Assembly (NCBI GenBank): GCA_035610365.1
Contig: CM069433.1
Coordinates: 165,184,882 to 165,248,881, forward strand
Reading direction: 5' to 3'
Origin: Aquatica leii
Taxonomy: Eukaryota > Arthropoda > Insecta > Coleoptera > Lampyridae
Length of the DNA: 64,000 nt
The first letter of the stretch is position 1; every line of letters begins with the position of its first letter. Under the pieces are notes generated by a model. The model had not been told where the DNA came from. It ran no database searches and saw only the letters and a list, made by a program, of their open reading frames with translations. Below, one piece after another: positions 1 to 12,515 of this stretch. The translations under genes were made by a program, and so were the position numbers.

Positions 1-2490
1 GGTAATTTCATTTTATGTACTATACGTAAACATTTTTCACGTTTGTGCATTATTTTTGATTAAAAATTCTTTCCTAGTTATTTTTCGTGCTTGGCTTGTA
101 TTCGCCAAGACTTTTGTTTGCATACCTTCATCATAATTTGATACAAATAATGTGAGTCTGATTTAGATTTAATGTAGAAGTCTATAATTTTTGCCTCGCC
201 GATTAAACGTCCTTAAATATGTCAAAATGGTGTACATTAATACAGACTTATTTTAATTGAATTAGAAGATTTAATTGTCTAGTGTACTTATTATTATTTA
301 AATTAAATTATGGATTATATATTGACGACTTTTTGTCAAAAAATGTGTCGAATTGTCACATGAATTTGCTAAAAACAATATTTCTAATTAAAGTTCACGC
401 CTGCATTGGTTTGTCGCCTGCACTGTATTGTAACGCGTATCGTTTACGAAATTTACGGGGGGAAGGAGCGCAAACCAGAAGGAACTTTCACTCATCCATT
501 TACGTACTTAAGATCGCTAAGAACGTTAAGAGGTTATGGATTAACCGATTTTGTTAATCGCGTGGCGTTCTCAGCAAATTTCTTGAGGCTGCCAAACAGC
601 TTTCTCGGGGATATAAACCTGTGAAAATCATAATTGTTCGTAGATGGGGATACTCAGCTAGTAACCTCAAGAAGCCTTACAATCCGACTCAATGGATTAA
701 CACCTGTGGGGTCCGCCTTATCACTAAAACCAGGAGTGACAAAAAACGACTTGCGCTTCCTTCTTCTTCTTTTAGTATCGAATAGTAAAATTTCTTAGTT
801 GTATTTGATTGTTTAATTATCAATCAGCCTTCAGTATGCGTTTATTTGGAATTCACCGTATTACTTCTTATAATCAATCAAAGTGTAGATCATACTAATT
901 CATTTCACTTGGAATTTTTTTTCTAATTTCTGAAAACAGAGACGCATACACACTTTTTCCTTCAGTGACATTTACCACTCTAAAGATGCAAGCTGCAATG
1001 TCTTCACAAACGACAATACGGCAAAGGCCAAGTTCTACTTCTTGTTTTGGCTCTCAAGAATAGACTAGGACTAAGCCTAAGTCTTGGTGTTTAACTACGA
1101 CGCGGTCTAATCCGAAAGTCGTTTATAATCATAAACATAACAACCGCGAAAGATTTTATACAAAAAAGTATGTCCAAATACATTTCATCTGCTATTTTTT
1201 CTTCACTTATATATACAAAATCTTATTTCCTACAATTCAGAAAAAAAAACAAATGATCTTGAACGTTGATAAAATAAGCAATAATAAAACGTGTCTAACA
1301 GATAGTCCAATATACTCTAGTCTTGATTAAAATTTTTATTTGCATTATTCTACTATTGTCTTAAGAACTGTTGGTATACTAAAGTAAATGAATACAGTTA
1401 TGTATATCTAGAGAAGCAAATGCAAAAACAGTTTTTCAGAGAAATCGCAGTGTTTTTTTTAAAAATTATATTATAGTTTTTCTTCTGCACAAAAAAATCT
1501 TACAAACATGATTAAAATTAATGTGACACGTTGTTTTACTAACTCGTCAATAAAGCACACAATCAATAAGAAAACATGTTAGTTATCAGAAAGTATGTAA
1601 AAATATTAAAATATAAGAATAATAAAAATATAAATTTAGCTAAACTGTTGTTATATTACAATTGAAAAGATGTGCACTAAATTATCGCAAACGTCTGAAG
1701 GCGAGTTCTGTAACCAGACAAAAACGATTGTGTATGTTTTTCCTACGTGCTGTATATACAATACGTTAACTGTAAATAAGTTATAACGGCGGTAATCGTA
1801 GTAAGTTGATTTTACACCCGCGTAATTCAAAATAGTTTGAATAAAACTGGGGGATAAAACCACAACGTAAAGGGCATTGTGGGTAAAACAATGTCAGTGC
1901 AATTGTGCAAATGCCACTAGAGTCAAATACTGTACGGCAGTTTCGCCTTTTTGATTTTCATCATCAATAAAAGAACGCTCTAATGTAACTCCCACAATTG
2001 CATCGGCAAACCCTATAGCTTTATATCAAAGTATGATAAGGGTAACCATTAGGAATGTTTGATGGCAGAACCATCTCATAATGTAAGTTACTGTGTATAA
2101 ACGATAGCTATAAATAACCTATAACGTCAGTAAATGTAAAATTTAACCCCCGCGTAATTCGAACTATGTTATGACATGAGTGTTCTAATAATTGCAAATA
2201 TATTAATAAATTAATAAAATTACTGTCATTAAGCAGCGGTTTATAGATATTTCTTACAATGCCTTCTCGGCAGAAAAAAACTTTTTTTTCAGAATAAAAA
2301 CCGTTTTTTTTGTTGAAAAAACCCCACACAGAATAAACCCGTAGATACGACTTCTTTATTTTCCTGTATAAATAGTTTACGGTATTCAGTTGCGGTTTTT
2401 AAGTTTAGTAAATAGGTAAATTAAGTCAATAATAAATGTTTGGTCAACTAATTTTGTTTTGAAAAAAAAAATACAATATCATTAAAGGAT
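1..2490. other. AT-rich non-coding stretch
   Basis: No open frame here resembles a protein family I know; the few short open frames have no conserved motif and no flanking splice signals. Two weakly similar direct segments, about 1777-1845 and 2112-2177, share the string CCCGCGTAATTC in the same context, so part of this DNA is probably an old repeat. Nothing else can be supported. Confidence 0.6.
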
Positions 2491-2499
2491 CTATCATAC

Positions 2500-4068
2500 A
2501 CCCTTACAAAAATAGTTGCTTGTTAAACTAGTAAAAATAAGCAGAAAAACCTTTTGGTGGAATCCGAAACTTTCGTTTCTAAAAAAACAATCTCGTAATT
2601 TTTTTAAACGGATCGAAAATATTAGAAGATGGAAAGGATACAAAACTTCTCGTCAAAAATATGACTACGCTATAAGAAAAACGAAAAAAAAACCTGGAAA
2701 AAACAGTGTAAAAAAAATCGTCAAAATGTATTAGACTCCAGAAGGCTTTGCAAACATAACCAAAGTAAACTGAGCTGCTTGCAGAAACCACAGGTAGGTT
2801 ATACTTTATTCCGAGCGGAGACTTTAGAATTAATGCCAGAAACACAATTTCTCGAAAGTACTGCAAATGTAGTAACGTAGCTCCAGATCCCGATGGGATA
2901 TTACCAATGATGATCCAACAAAAGTTAGAATTTTCGGTTTCGCCTTTGTGCACATTAGCTAGAACTAGTATAGCTATAAATTACGTGGCAAATAATTGGT
3001 GAAAAGTAAAAGTAGTTTTTATACCTAATCCAGGACAAGAATCCCATGTATTTTTGCCAATGACCTTCACATATTTTATGCTCAGGACTATTAAAAAATT
3101 AATAGATAAGCATATTAAAAACGAAGCACTGGGTACAGTATCTTTGCATCGACATCAGTATGCTTATCAAACGGATAAATCGTGTGAACTGAACATACAT
3201 AAGCTCCCACACAGATTTGTTCTTTAAGCAATCAAGAAATTGCACTGAGAACTTTTTTAGATATAGAGGGAGCATTTAATAACACCTCTTTTGACTTGAT
3301 TCAGAAAGCTGTCAAAAATCAAAGAATTTCTCGATTCGTAGAAGAATGCATGAGCTCTGCGATAGTTGGCAGAAAAAAATATAAGTTCGCTGGGCAATGG
3401 AACCAAAGTAGTAATTGCTACTAAAGAATGTCCACAAAAAAGTGTTGTTATCATTTTTATTTGTAGAACTTAGTAGTAGACAACCTCTTACGGGAACGGA
3501 ATACATGCGCAAGGATATGCAGATGATATCACTATTTTGATATGTGGCAAGTTGGGAGTTGTTTCAAACCTCATGTAAAAAGCTCCGAAAATAGTGAAAA
3601 ACTGGTGTACGACAAAAGAACTAACAGTAAATCATGCCAAGACAACGGTAGCAGCCTTTACAAAGAGAAAGAAAGAAAGTTCAAGATTTGAAAAAACTTG
3701 AATCTATAAATGTACTCGGAAATTTTGGGCCTGTAGAAGTTTGATAGGTAAATTTGAGGACTAAAACCGGAAATGATTCTTTGGATATACACTAGTCCTC
3801 AAGAAGTTACAAAAAATTTGCGTGTTTAAGAATCACAGAAGCAATGTTAATAGGGGAATACTCGGATACCATACAGAAATTTTTGATCAGATAAACGAAA
3901 ACTACATGCTAAGCATGAAGTCGGACAGAACCGGAACCGGAAAGAAAGTAGATAGATAACTGCAAAAAGTACTGGAGCTGGGATCGCTAACAGTAGATCA
4001 GGGCACAACTTCAGTGTAAACCTAGGCTGTCTAGCAACCGTATTCCAAGCAGAAATTGTTACAATATC
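2500..4068 (+). pseudogene. R1/I-type LINE remnant, part 1 (RT to start of RNase H)
   Basis: Degenerate non-LTR retrotransposon ORF2, read across several frames. In order it shows the linker before the reverse transcriptase (TFWWNPKLS near 2550, typical of R1/Loa/Jockey-like LINEs), the start of the RT (PDPDGILPMMIQQ near 2885; KVVFIPNPGQ near 3010; KKLIDKHIK near 3090), the LDIEGAFNNTSFD block near 3255, a degraded catalytic segment near 3510, and the start of an RNase H domain (LGCLATVFQAEIVTIS, ending at 4068). Stops and frameshifts are frequent, so it cannot be active. The 5' end is not defined and the endonuclease is absent, consistent with 5' truncation. The reading frame is cut at 4068 by a hAT insertion and resumes after 5867. 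The clade assignment rests on motif recall rather than on a tree. Confidence 0.85.
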
Positions 4069-5867
4069 TATGGGCGCCGCCAGGATTACTTTCAGGGAGG
4101 TGCATCTTCCAGCACGCGACCGCACCTTGTTCACGCTATTGTACTGTACCCACTATATGCCCTCAAACAAAAGATGGTATTCAGATTACGTAGTTAATTT
4201 AGTAGTCACAAGTGACAAAGAGGCACAGGGTCATGAGACAAGTAAGTGGCATCGCATCGCAACGCATTGGCTGCTTCAAATACATTTGAAAAAATCATGA
4301 ATAGAAGACTGTGTGTTCATTGATCTTTAAATAAGTAATAATGAAGTAAAAGAAAATCGTAGGAAAATTCGATCTACTGTAACGACAATTTTATTTTGCG
4401 GAAAACATGAGCTTCGTTCCACTTTGCGGAACAGTCAAAAGAAGGATAGAACCTTTTTAGAAACGTGTTACATTTTCGAGTTGATTCGGGAGACGAGATT
4501 TTGAAAAACAAACAACTCCTTGAAATTTGATCTGATATTCTGAAAAACAAAATAATTGAATTGCTTCGGCTTTTTTCGGTATTGGCTGTTGAGACTGCTG
4601 ATATTAGTGATACAAAGCAACTTTCGATTAAAGTTCGCTTTCTACGTTGTGATAAATATTATAAAACACCAATACTTAATTTGTAAAATATTATTCGCTT
4701 TCTACAAGATTGCAATTTTGATTTAAATAAACTTGCTGATCAAGGATCGACGGCTGTGCTGCAACGGGTAGTCACAGGTCAGGATCAAAAAATTATGAAT
4801 GACAAATATGCTACAGCGTTATTTTTTCACTATCCAATCTTGTCATCAATGATCTGAACGATGTCAGTGAAGTAAAAAAAGCTGCTGAGAATGTAAAAGA
4901 CATTATAAATTTTGATAGAGAGAGTACATTACGGCAAAACAAAAATCCAAAAACGCGTTGGACAGCAAAATACAAAAGTATCATAAACTATTGTACGAGT
5001 TTTAGAAGAACTTTCGCACAACGCAACAAACAATAAAACAATAACCACATCATGTCAGCTCTACACGACTGCAATAACACCAACATACATTAGTAATTAA
5101 TTCCTATTCTGCCAAACTCAAACCTGTGTGCAACTAATTACCGCGATAATATGTCTATGCGTCTCTCTTCGTCGACCGATTCCACGTTTTGACACGTGCT
5201 AAATGTAAGTTCAATGCTACATATTGTTGCTGGAATAGTTATAAGGTTGTAATTACTTTGCACACCGGCGGATAGAACATGATGACTTGATCAATGAAAT
5301 CTGCGTATTCAACAAGGGATTCATTTAAAACTGCGTTACTTGCTGCAATAAATATATGTAGAAAACCTCCGTAAAGGTTCTGCATATCTTCTGCCATAGC
5401 TAAAAATAAATATTTGTCGAATTTTCTCATATTTTTTGGCTGGAGCGGCATAAGAAAATGATTTTTTCCGTTATAAAACAAATTGATTTTTCAGAGAAGA
5501 AATGATAGATTAAATACGAGATGAAAATAGATATTCTGAAAAACTCTTCTACACTTTAAGATAGTTGATTGGATCTGTAAGTGTGCCTTATTGCCACTAC
5601 TCGGTGACGCTTAAATTCGACATCCAGTTTTTCGCAAATTTTTAAGCCTTCTCAAAAATGACCGTAAACTTTAAGGCTAAGCAGATAGTGCATGCTCAGT
5701 GTTCACTCGAAACAAATACAGAAGGACACTAACTTTATTAATAAGGCGATGAACAAACTTGGACAGTAACCTACACGCCGCAAGTTTTTATTCAAAGAAT
5801 GATTTAATAAAAAAATATTTCTTGATTTTTAAGTGCACCCCCTTGCACCCTCTTGCCGGCGCCTATG
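4069..5867 (+). mobile_element. Internally deleted hAT transposon nested in the LINE
   Basis: A DNA transposon remnant of about 1.8 kb. Its ends are imperfect inverted repeats (left TATGGGCGCCGCCAGG; right, reverse-complemented, CATAGGCGCCGGCAAG). It is flanked by an 8-bp target duplication matching at 7 of 8 bases: ACAATATC at 4061-4068 and GCAATATC at 5868-5875. Coding traces on the plus strand match ZMYM1-like hAT transposases: KENRRKIRSTVTTILF near 4340, AVETADISDTKQLS near 4590, VLQRVVTGQDQKIMN near 4760, and a TRWTAKYKSI block near 4960 followed by LEELSHNATNNKT. The C-terminal dimerisation region is not visible. Stops and frameshifts make it inactive. Both TSD copies sit in the RNase H frame of the LINE, so it inserted after the LINE did. 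Confidence 0.85.
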
Positions 5868-6299
5868 GCAATATCCGCGTGTGCTCAAAAAATGATTAGA
5901 ATCTGTTATCAAAACCGATAGCCAATCACCAAGAAGACAAAGGAAACAAAAAAGTAGACCTATTAATAAAAAAGGGAATTGAAATTCTTTTAATGGAACC
6001 TGAGCCAACCTGTGGTTTAGCATATAAGACCCTCAAAGGTCAGATCAGAAACTTATTAAGACAAAAACATACCTCAGCTCCAAGCAAAGATGTTTATCAC
6101 GGGACCATCCCGAAAAAGAATTAAAGAAATAATTAAGCTAGGTAAAAACCAACTAAAATAAGCTGTCAAACTTTTTACAAGACACTGTCCAGTTATGAAG
6201 CATCTTACCAATATAAAAGTAAAAAACAATCTCTTTGCATACTATGCGAATGTCCAGCTCTTGTAGACGCTAGATATTTACAATTTGGAGCTAAATATA
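5868..6299 (+). pseudogene. R1/I-type LINE remnant, part 2 (RNase H and C-terminus)
   Basis: Continuation of the LINE interrupted at 4068. Across the hAT target duplication the frame runs from AEIVTIS into ACAQKMIRICYQNR, as expected inside a LINE RNase H domain. After a frameshift, the GNKKVDLLIKKG block (compare the GNEKAD motif of RNase H) is followed by MEPEPTCGLAYKT and KGQIRN. Near 6170 comes LFTRHCPVMKHL, and near 6230 the zinc-knuckle-like LCILCECPALVDARYL that ends many I/R1/Jockey ORF2 proteins. A segment of RNase H between YQNR and the GN-KAD block appears deleted. The frame is interrupted again at 6300 by a mariner-like element. Confidence 0.85.
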
Positions 6300-7452
6300 C
6301 AGGATGTTTCAGCAAATTTTGTCTAACTTTAAGGGTGTGTTCGTTGAGTAATTTTAAACAACAAAAGTTAATTCAATATAGTGTCTATTCAAAAAAGTTG
6401 TGTTGTGCTCTACTAAAGAAAAATAATAGAACAAAATTTTGTTGCATTCTTGCGTCTCGGTCGTAGGCGTAGAGTAAAGCGATTTCTCTTTTGTCAATAA
6501 ACGACACTTCTATCTGTCATCTGTATTACTGTAATCTTATTTGAGTGTGTACACAGTTTTCAATAATGTCATTACAGTTTTCAAATCAAGAATATGCCGA
6601 TATTCAATTCGTTTAAGGTTTTTGTAATGGTAATGCCCCGACTGTTGTTGTTGAATATCGTCGGCGTTTTTCAAATCGTCGTTTTGATTGATACTCATAG
6701 ACGATTGCGAGAAACTGGACCGTTAGTGTTGAAAACAGAACGAATGCCATTTGAAGGAGTGCGAGGTAATATTCTTTATACTGTACAACGCAGCTCAGCA
6801 CATTAGCGCGCGAAGAATATCTGCACGTCTTGGAGTGACTCACACTACGGTTTGGAAGATTTTACGAGACAGATTGCATTTCTACAGGATTTATCTTAAC
6901 TTTTTGGAAAATCAGTTACTTAGAAGAGGTTCCATTGTTAACCCGTGCAAGAATGCTTTTGCAACAGAACGGAGCTCCTCCCCATTTTCAGCGTAATATA
7001 CTAAATTACCTTGACCTCACTTATCCTGATCGCTGGATAGACCGAGGAGAATCATATATATGGCTACCAAGGTCTTCTGACTTAAATCTTCTCGATTATT
7101 ATTTATGGGGCCACATGAAAAACTTAAGTCTGTGCATAAAAAAAGAACGGACAATCGCAATGGATTAATTCAGCGAATTTTTGATGCTGCTTCTACAATT
7201 CGAACTACTACCTACGTACTGCAGACTGCCAAAAATTCCATAGTGCACCGAACAATTGTGTATTAAAAAATCTGGTAGTCATTTTGAACAGAACAGAAAA
7301 ACTATTGCTTTTCAAATTTATTTATTTTTCTTAAGTAGGCCACAACTCCGTAATTTTTTTGAATCGGAGGTATATTGATATAATTTTTTTTGTTTAAAAC
7401 TACACAACAAACACACCTTTATAGTTTGGCAGATTCCTCCTGAAACACCCTG
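6300..7452 (+). mobile_element. IS630/Tc1/mariner element (DUF4817 type), internally deleted
   Basis: The element is bounded by inverted repeats of about 90-100 bp: CAGGATGTTTCAGCAAATTT on the left, and on the right (reverse-complemented) CAGGGTGTTTCAGGAGGAAT, with similarity continuing inward. The transposase begins near 6566 (SLQFSNQEYADI, the DUF4817 helix-turn-helix region). A second HTH follows (ISARRISARLGVTHTTVWKI, 6795-6860). The sequence then jumps to the end of the DDE domain (QQNGAPPHFQRNIL near 6960; SSDLNLLDYYLWGHMKNL near 7075), so the segment with the first catalytic aspartate is deleted. The second aspartate of the usual QxDGAPPHF motif reads as asparagine. Multiple stops confirm inactivity. 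TA lies left of the element, but a clean TA on the right is not evident. It sits inside the LINE C-terminal frame. Confidence 0.88.
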
Positions 7453-7615
7453 CTTAGAACCGAAAGTAATAGCAAATAAATCTATAGTCGTCCTCTGAAA
7501 TCTATTGAGGAAGTAGAACTTATGAGTTCAAACTCTATATGGGACATAACAAGCTTCAAGCTTAAGTGCTAGGACCTAACCGAAAAGAATAATATAATAA
7601 TAAAAAAAAAATTAA
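7453..7615 (+). pseudogene. R1/I-type LINE remnant, part 3 (C-terminus and 3' tail)
   Basis: The LINE frame resumes as LEPKVIANKS immediately after the mariner element, matching the LEPxxI continuation after the CCHC-like block of such LINEs. The sequence then leads to an AT-rich tail with AATAATATAATAATAAA near 7590-7610, which I take as the 3' terminus. Removing the hAT and the mariner leaves about 2.1 kb of LINE, about half of a full-length element. Confidence 0.7.
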
Positions 7616-10600
7616 ATTGTGTATACGTCCACTAATAGATCAAATCAAAAATGCCTTTGTCAATGAACGAAAAGACATCTAATTATCAAGATAACCGAAT
7701 TTGTAAGAACGTAGTTTTTAAATTGAACTGATATCTCCATAAAAAAAATAATAGGAAATAATTACAAAATAATTTATTCGGGCGCTAATAACCCAAGTGA
7801 AAGTACGCGAGAAAAAATTGCTTCCATTACAAGTAAATTTGAAAAGATGTTTTCTGTTTAACAAACGCTTCGTTTTATTTATTACATGCTAGCTTTGCAC
7901 AAATTAGCCGTAATTTTCTTTTTAAAAAATCTTCTATTTACCTAAGACTTTTTATTTCTCTAAATACGTTGAAAACGTTTTAAATGACTACATAAAAAAA
8001 TCGTTATCTTATATAAAATAAAACATAAAAGCTGTGTATACTAAAAAACAGAACGTTTCTTGTGTATTACAATTAAAAGTGCAACGCTGAAATTCCTGCT
8101 GTAAAAATAATTGCTAATCTATTTAAAAACTGCTTAACCAATGAAAACGTCAATAAAAACCAAATTTGAATACTAACTTAGACTAAAAATAAAAATCAAT
8201 AGTGCGACAACAAAAAATCCATTAACGATATCTCGGATTAACGTTTTCGAATCGCAACAAATTAAGCATCGAGTTTAATTAAATAAAACCGCATCCCTTT
8301 TAACATAATTGAATTATTACAAAACGAATCAATCTGTAGCGTTAGATCAGTGTATTAACCACCATTACACAATTAATTTACCGAATAATACATGAATTAA
8401 CAGTATTTGTTTCTCTAAGTTATTGTCCGGAAAATACAAATCAAAACAAATTTAATTATTACAAAGTTTAATTATTAAAGTTTGCTTTGTACAAAACATT
8501 AACAAGTTTGTAACATAAGATTCTAGAGAGACACGAAATTGGATATGCAGACAGTTAAAACATATTCTTGTTCTACAAGGACGAGTCTTTGTAAAAAATT
8601 GCAACTTGAAAGGTCTGTGTCAATGATTGCGTGGATTGTGTAATAAAATCCGTAATTAACTAAAAATAGAAATACAATGGACTTGAAATAATTAACAATT
8701 AGAAGTAGTCGAATAAAAAAATATTGAACTGGGTAGAAATATTTATTTCAACACCAGCAGCTTCAAAGCTTTTTTCAAATAAAATTAGAGATCGAACTTT
8801 TACCAATTACAAAATCTTTATAATAACCATTAAGCCGCTAAAATTTTACATTTTAAAATTGTTTTCAGCTATGCAGGGTTTTCCAAATATCAAAACAACA
8901 AAAAAATTTTTTGTATATAAAAGTAACATAAATGTGGTAATTGCCGCTGCTCAGTGAAGTGAGTTAAATTTTGAAAACCGTGAAGGATTTGAATAAATCA
9001 AAAATACAAAAATAAACGTCAAAATCAAAGGGCGCCATAAAAATTTATAGCTCAAAAGTGCTTCTGAACCTTGCCAACCGAAAAGCCCGCTCTAAATGGA
9101 ACTTATCAGAGTGTATTACACTAAAATCTGTAATTATTAAATTTACACAAACGCGAAAGCCATGTGATTTAAATAAAATTAAAATAGTAAATATTAAAAA
9201 TAAACAAAATAAAATATCTAAATTATAAATGAATTAACAAAATGCAACAATTCGGTTAGGTATCTCACATTAAATTAAAATTTGCAAGATCTTGTTCGCA
9301 AAAAAATAGAATACAAAATAAATACTGTAAATTTCCATAACAAAATCAAAAAAATTTTAATACTAATGTCCGTTTTAATTTCACGGATTTAACGTCGGCG
9401 TCGATATAAAAAATTGTAAATCACATACCGTCTTTAAAATAATTCAAACGACCAAGAAATCGTAAGTGTAAGTGTTAATCGAAAGTTTGCTTAATAGTGC
9501 GATAAACAAGCAACTAACTTTATTTTGGTTAAAATCAAAGCTTTTATAAACCCAAGTTCGCGAAAAAGAAAATCACATTTAATTTTATATTGTCATTATA
9601 AATACCTTAACTCGATTTCGTAGACTGAGGTAATGGAACTTTCGTTTGGTTGTAAGACTACCAAAAATTCGGATGATTATACGTCTGCAATTCCTCGATA
9701 CGATAATTAAACGGATACAAGTGAAACGTCATAATCATGAAACATACGAACTAGGATAATTCCGATAACTTAAACTGTCACTGAAACTTTCGAACACCAC
9801 CACCAAAAATTAGAAGCTGAAACCCACTGGAAACTACATTCTGAAATCAAAAGGTATAAGCGAAGCTTTCGAACTTTCATCTTGAAACGAAAATTATCCA
9901 TAAGTATGTAAATTTGGTTACCACCACTAAATTTAAAAATTGTGACGCAAAATATTTAAGCGAAACCAACAATATAACAAAGACGTGGATAAAGATGCCA
10001 AATTAAATCAAAACGCAATAACATGTGTGCTTAACGACATTTGTCACGTTGAAAAAGTGCGACGATAACAAAATATAAATAAGTAAACCAGAATATACAA
10101 TTACAATGTTAATCTTTAGAACCCAATAATAAAAACTGTCGAAAGTAATGAACTGTAAAACGTACTTAAAACGTATGATAATAAAATCGACCAAAATGAC
10201 TCAAATGCATATGCACTAAATAGGTAATTAATAAAATAAAAATTCCAATTAAGATAAATTTGAAAACGTTAAATAACTTGGCTATTTTAATTTAAAATTA
10301 CTAACGACGATTACACGAGAAAGAACCTAAGATTTCAACGAAAGAATATCTAGAGAAAACACTCGAAATCGGAAATCTAAGACATTGAAAGCAAATGGAT
10401 CAACTTATGAGCAAAAAATAAATGAGTCAAGTGAGATTTAAATCCTCGAGGGATTTAACATCAAAATATCACGATTATTCAATTGAGTTATAGAAGAAAG
10501 ATGTCTAAAATAACGCAGCTGCAAAAAAAATCAGGTTTTATACTTGTGGCGCCCTCTTTGGGACACGACTGTTACTTCACAGCTAGAACAGTAATTGGTA

Positions 10601-10680
10601 TTGTTATGCAGAATAGAAAAGTGTATAGATATTGTTTAGCATGTATGTATGAAGCAGTTGAATGTAAAACACGTGTTACT
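7616..10680. other. AT-rich non-coding stretch
   Basis: About 3 kb of very AT-rich sequence with no recognisable protein motif on either strand, no inverted repeats that I could spot and no splice-flanked open frames. Short open frames (for example near 8730-8950 and 10000-10190) have low-complexity composition and look random. Confidence 0.6.
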
Positions 10681-10689
10681 ACCTGTTAA

Positions 10690-11280
10690 GTCGACCGCTA
10701 TTTTAAAAACTTGCAAAAAATGCAAGATAAATATAAATTTCTACCAGATCGCATGTACAATGTAGATGAAATGGGTTCCTAGAGAATCCAGGAAAAAACT
10801 TGGACCTTAAGAAGTTAATCAATTTAGGATTACTTCTTCGTAGGATCGTGGAAAAAACATTATAGTGCGGTGCAATTTACACGTGTACAGATAATGGATG
10901 GAGTAATGAAACTGTTTATTTCTTTATGGCTACAACATTTTCAAAAAAGCACCTTGTCGTGCCCTGATAATCCGGTATTACTTGTGTTAGATAACCATTC
11001 AAGCCAGATTGCACTTGAAATATTTGCATATTGAAGAGAGAACGAGATTATTCTGGTTTGTACCCCATACATCTCACATATTACAACCTCTAGACGTAAC
11101 ATTGTTTGTTGCATTAAAAAATGCATACAGTAGCCGAGGTAATTGTTTCTTAAAATCAAAAATCAGAGAACCTCCATGCGATGTAGCCAAGTTAGCATAT
11201 GACCAGATTTTAAATATTAAAAAGGCAGTGATGAAGTGTTCACTAAAAGTCGCAAAAAACTGAATTAGTTGCTTTTGTCC
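10690..11280 (+). pseudogene. pogo/Tigger-like transposase remnant (DDE_1)
   Basis: Degenerate transposase in more than one frame on the plus strand. Recognisable blocks in order: DRYFKNLQKMQDKYKFLPDR then MYNVDEMG (first catalytic aspartate region, near 10760), TDNGWSNETVYFF (near 10890), NPVLLVLDNHSSQ (second aspartate region, near 10970) and HTSHILQPLDVTLF (third region, near 11070), with LKNAYSSRG after it. This order and wording match the DDE_1 superfamily endonuclease domain of pogo/jerky-type transposases. The N-terminal DNA-binding domains are not clearly visible, and stops and frameshifts disable it. Terminal repeats were not identified. Confidence 0.8.
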
Positions 11281-12009
11281 CTATCTCCTAAAAGAAGGGA
11301 TCATTCATTTGATCATTACAGAAATATAAGCCATTACCTGGAAGCGAAGCGTTCTATTAAAAATTATTATGAATTAAAATATTTATACATATCTATAGAA
11401 CATAGGCATCAACGACTTTTTATTACTGCAAAACATAAAATTAAATGTAATTTTGTAACCCCCACTACAAGATTTTTATATGCAGTTTTAACATGCAAAA
11501 GAGCTGGCGCTGTTATAGTCTGCGACTCAGTACTGATTGGTTAGTAGAATGTGTTGTACGTGTTCTAAGTGAAATGGTATATTTGTCGTACGTACTTTTT
11601 TTAATATATAAAAAAAATAGTGTACTATTTGTTCCTAAAAATAAATTCGTAAGACTGTCGGTAGAAGAAAAAGTTGAAATGAAATCTGTAAGAGACGGCA
11701 TTTTTCTAGTGCATTTTATAATACAAAAAACTTTAACAAAAAAAACCACTTCAAAAAATGCACTAAAAGATAAAAAATAACTTAATTTAGTTACAATTAA
11801 ACGGCAAAATTTTTATTTGAATAAAATTACATTCTATGCTATGTATGACATTGACGTAGAATTAGATTTAATTTTTAACATTAGCTTTGAAAGTTGTAAT
11901 AGATTTGATTCGAATGTTTGGCATCGATTTCAACAAGTAATTTCATGTAAATAAAAATTTTACGATAAATGCCTTGTTTTGTTTCTCATGTTTATGGTTT
12001 TATTCCAAA
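11281..12009. other. Non-coding, possible pogo 3' flank
   Basis: AT-rich sequence after the pogo remnant. Open frames at about 11270-11540 and 11490-11780 follow directly on from it and may be decayed 3' element sequence, but I recognise no motif in them. Confidence 0.4.
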
Positions 12010-12139
12010 GAATCCGATAAAACTTCTAAACATTTTGGAAGTTACCTACAAAATGCTATAATGACACCTGAAAATGTTCACATCACAAGCATTTTTTAAA
12101 ATGTGCCTACCTTAACCCCGTCCGCATGAGCCGCCACTG
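12010..12139 (-). repeat. hAT terminal segment, left copy
   Basis: Ends at 12139 in GAGCCGCCACTG, the classic hAT terminal motif CAGTGGCGG read on the minus strand. About 125 bp inward it matches, in inverted orientation, the segment starting at 12516. Shared strings include the TTCCAAAA...TTTAGA block and the ATGCTTGTGA/ATGCTTGTAA block. The element it belongs to should extend leftward, but I could not find its other end, so it is probably a fragment. Confidence 0.65.
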
Positions 12140-12515
12140 ACCGCTAAAATATATGATGCTAGTTTAAATGCAATGTCAAAACGGTTTTAGACTGGAAATT
12201 TAACCTTACCATATGTATGTGTTTTAATTTACACTTTTGAAACATGTGAAAAACGCATTAATAGCTAGGAAATGACGCAGTTTTAGTAAGAAGTAAAATG
12301 GTTTTACTCTCAACAATCAACACTATTAGAGTTATACGAGCCAAACTAAGGATCCATTAAAGGATTTAATTCTAAAAGTATTGAACCGATAACGAGTAAA
12401 TTTTTTTTGCTACATTGATTAAAATATGTTTTGATTTTCAGCTAAACAAAAGTGGTACTAACTTGAGAATTTAATCTTTGTCTTTGTAACAATCTTTCGA
12501 AGATTTAGTTTTATT

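Noticed and set aside
5239-5481. 80-residue minus-strand open frame as an independent gene
   Set aside because: It lies inside the deleted hAT element and matches no family.
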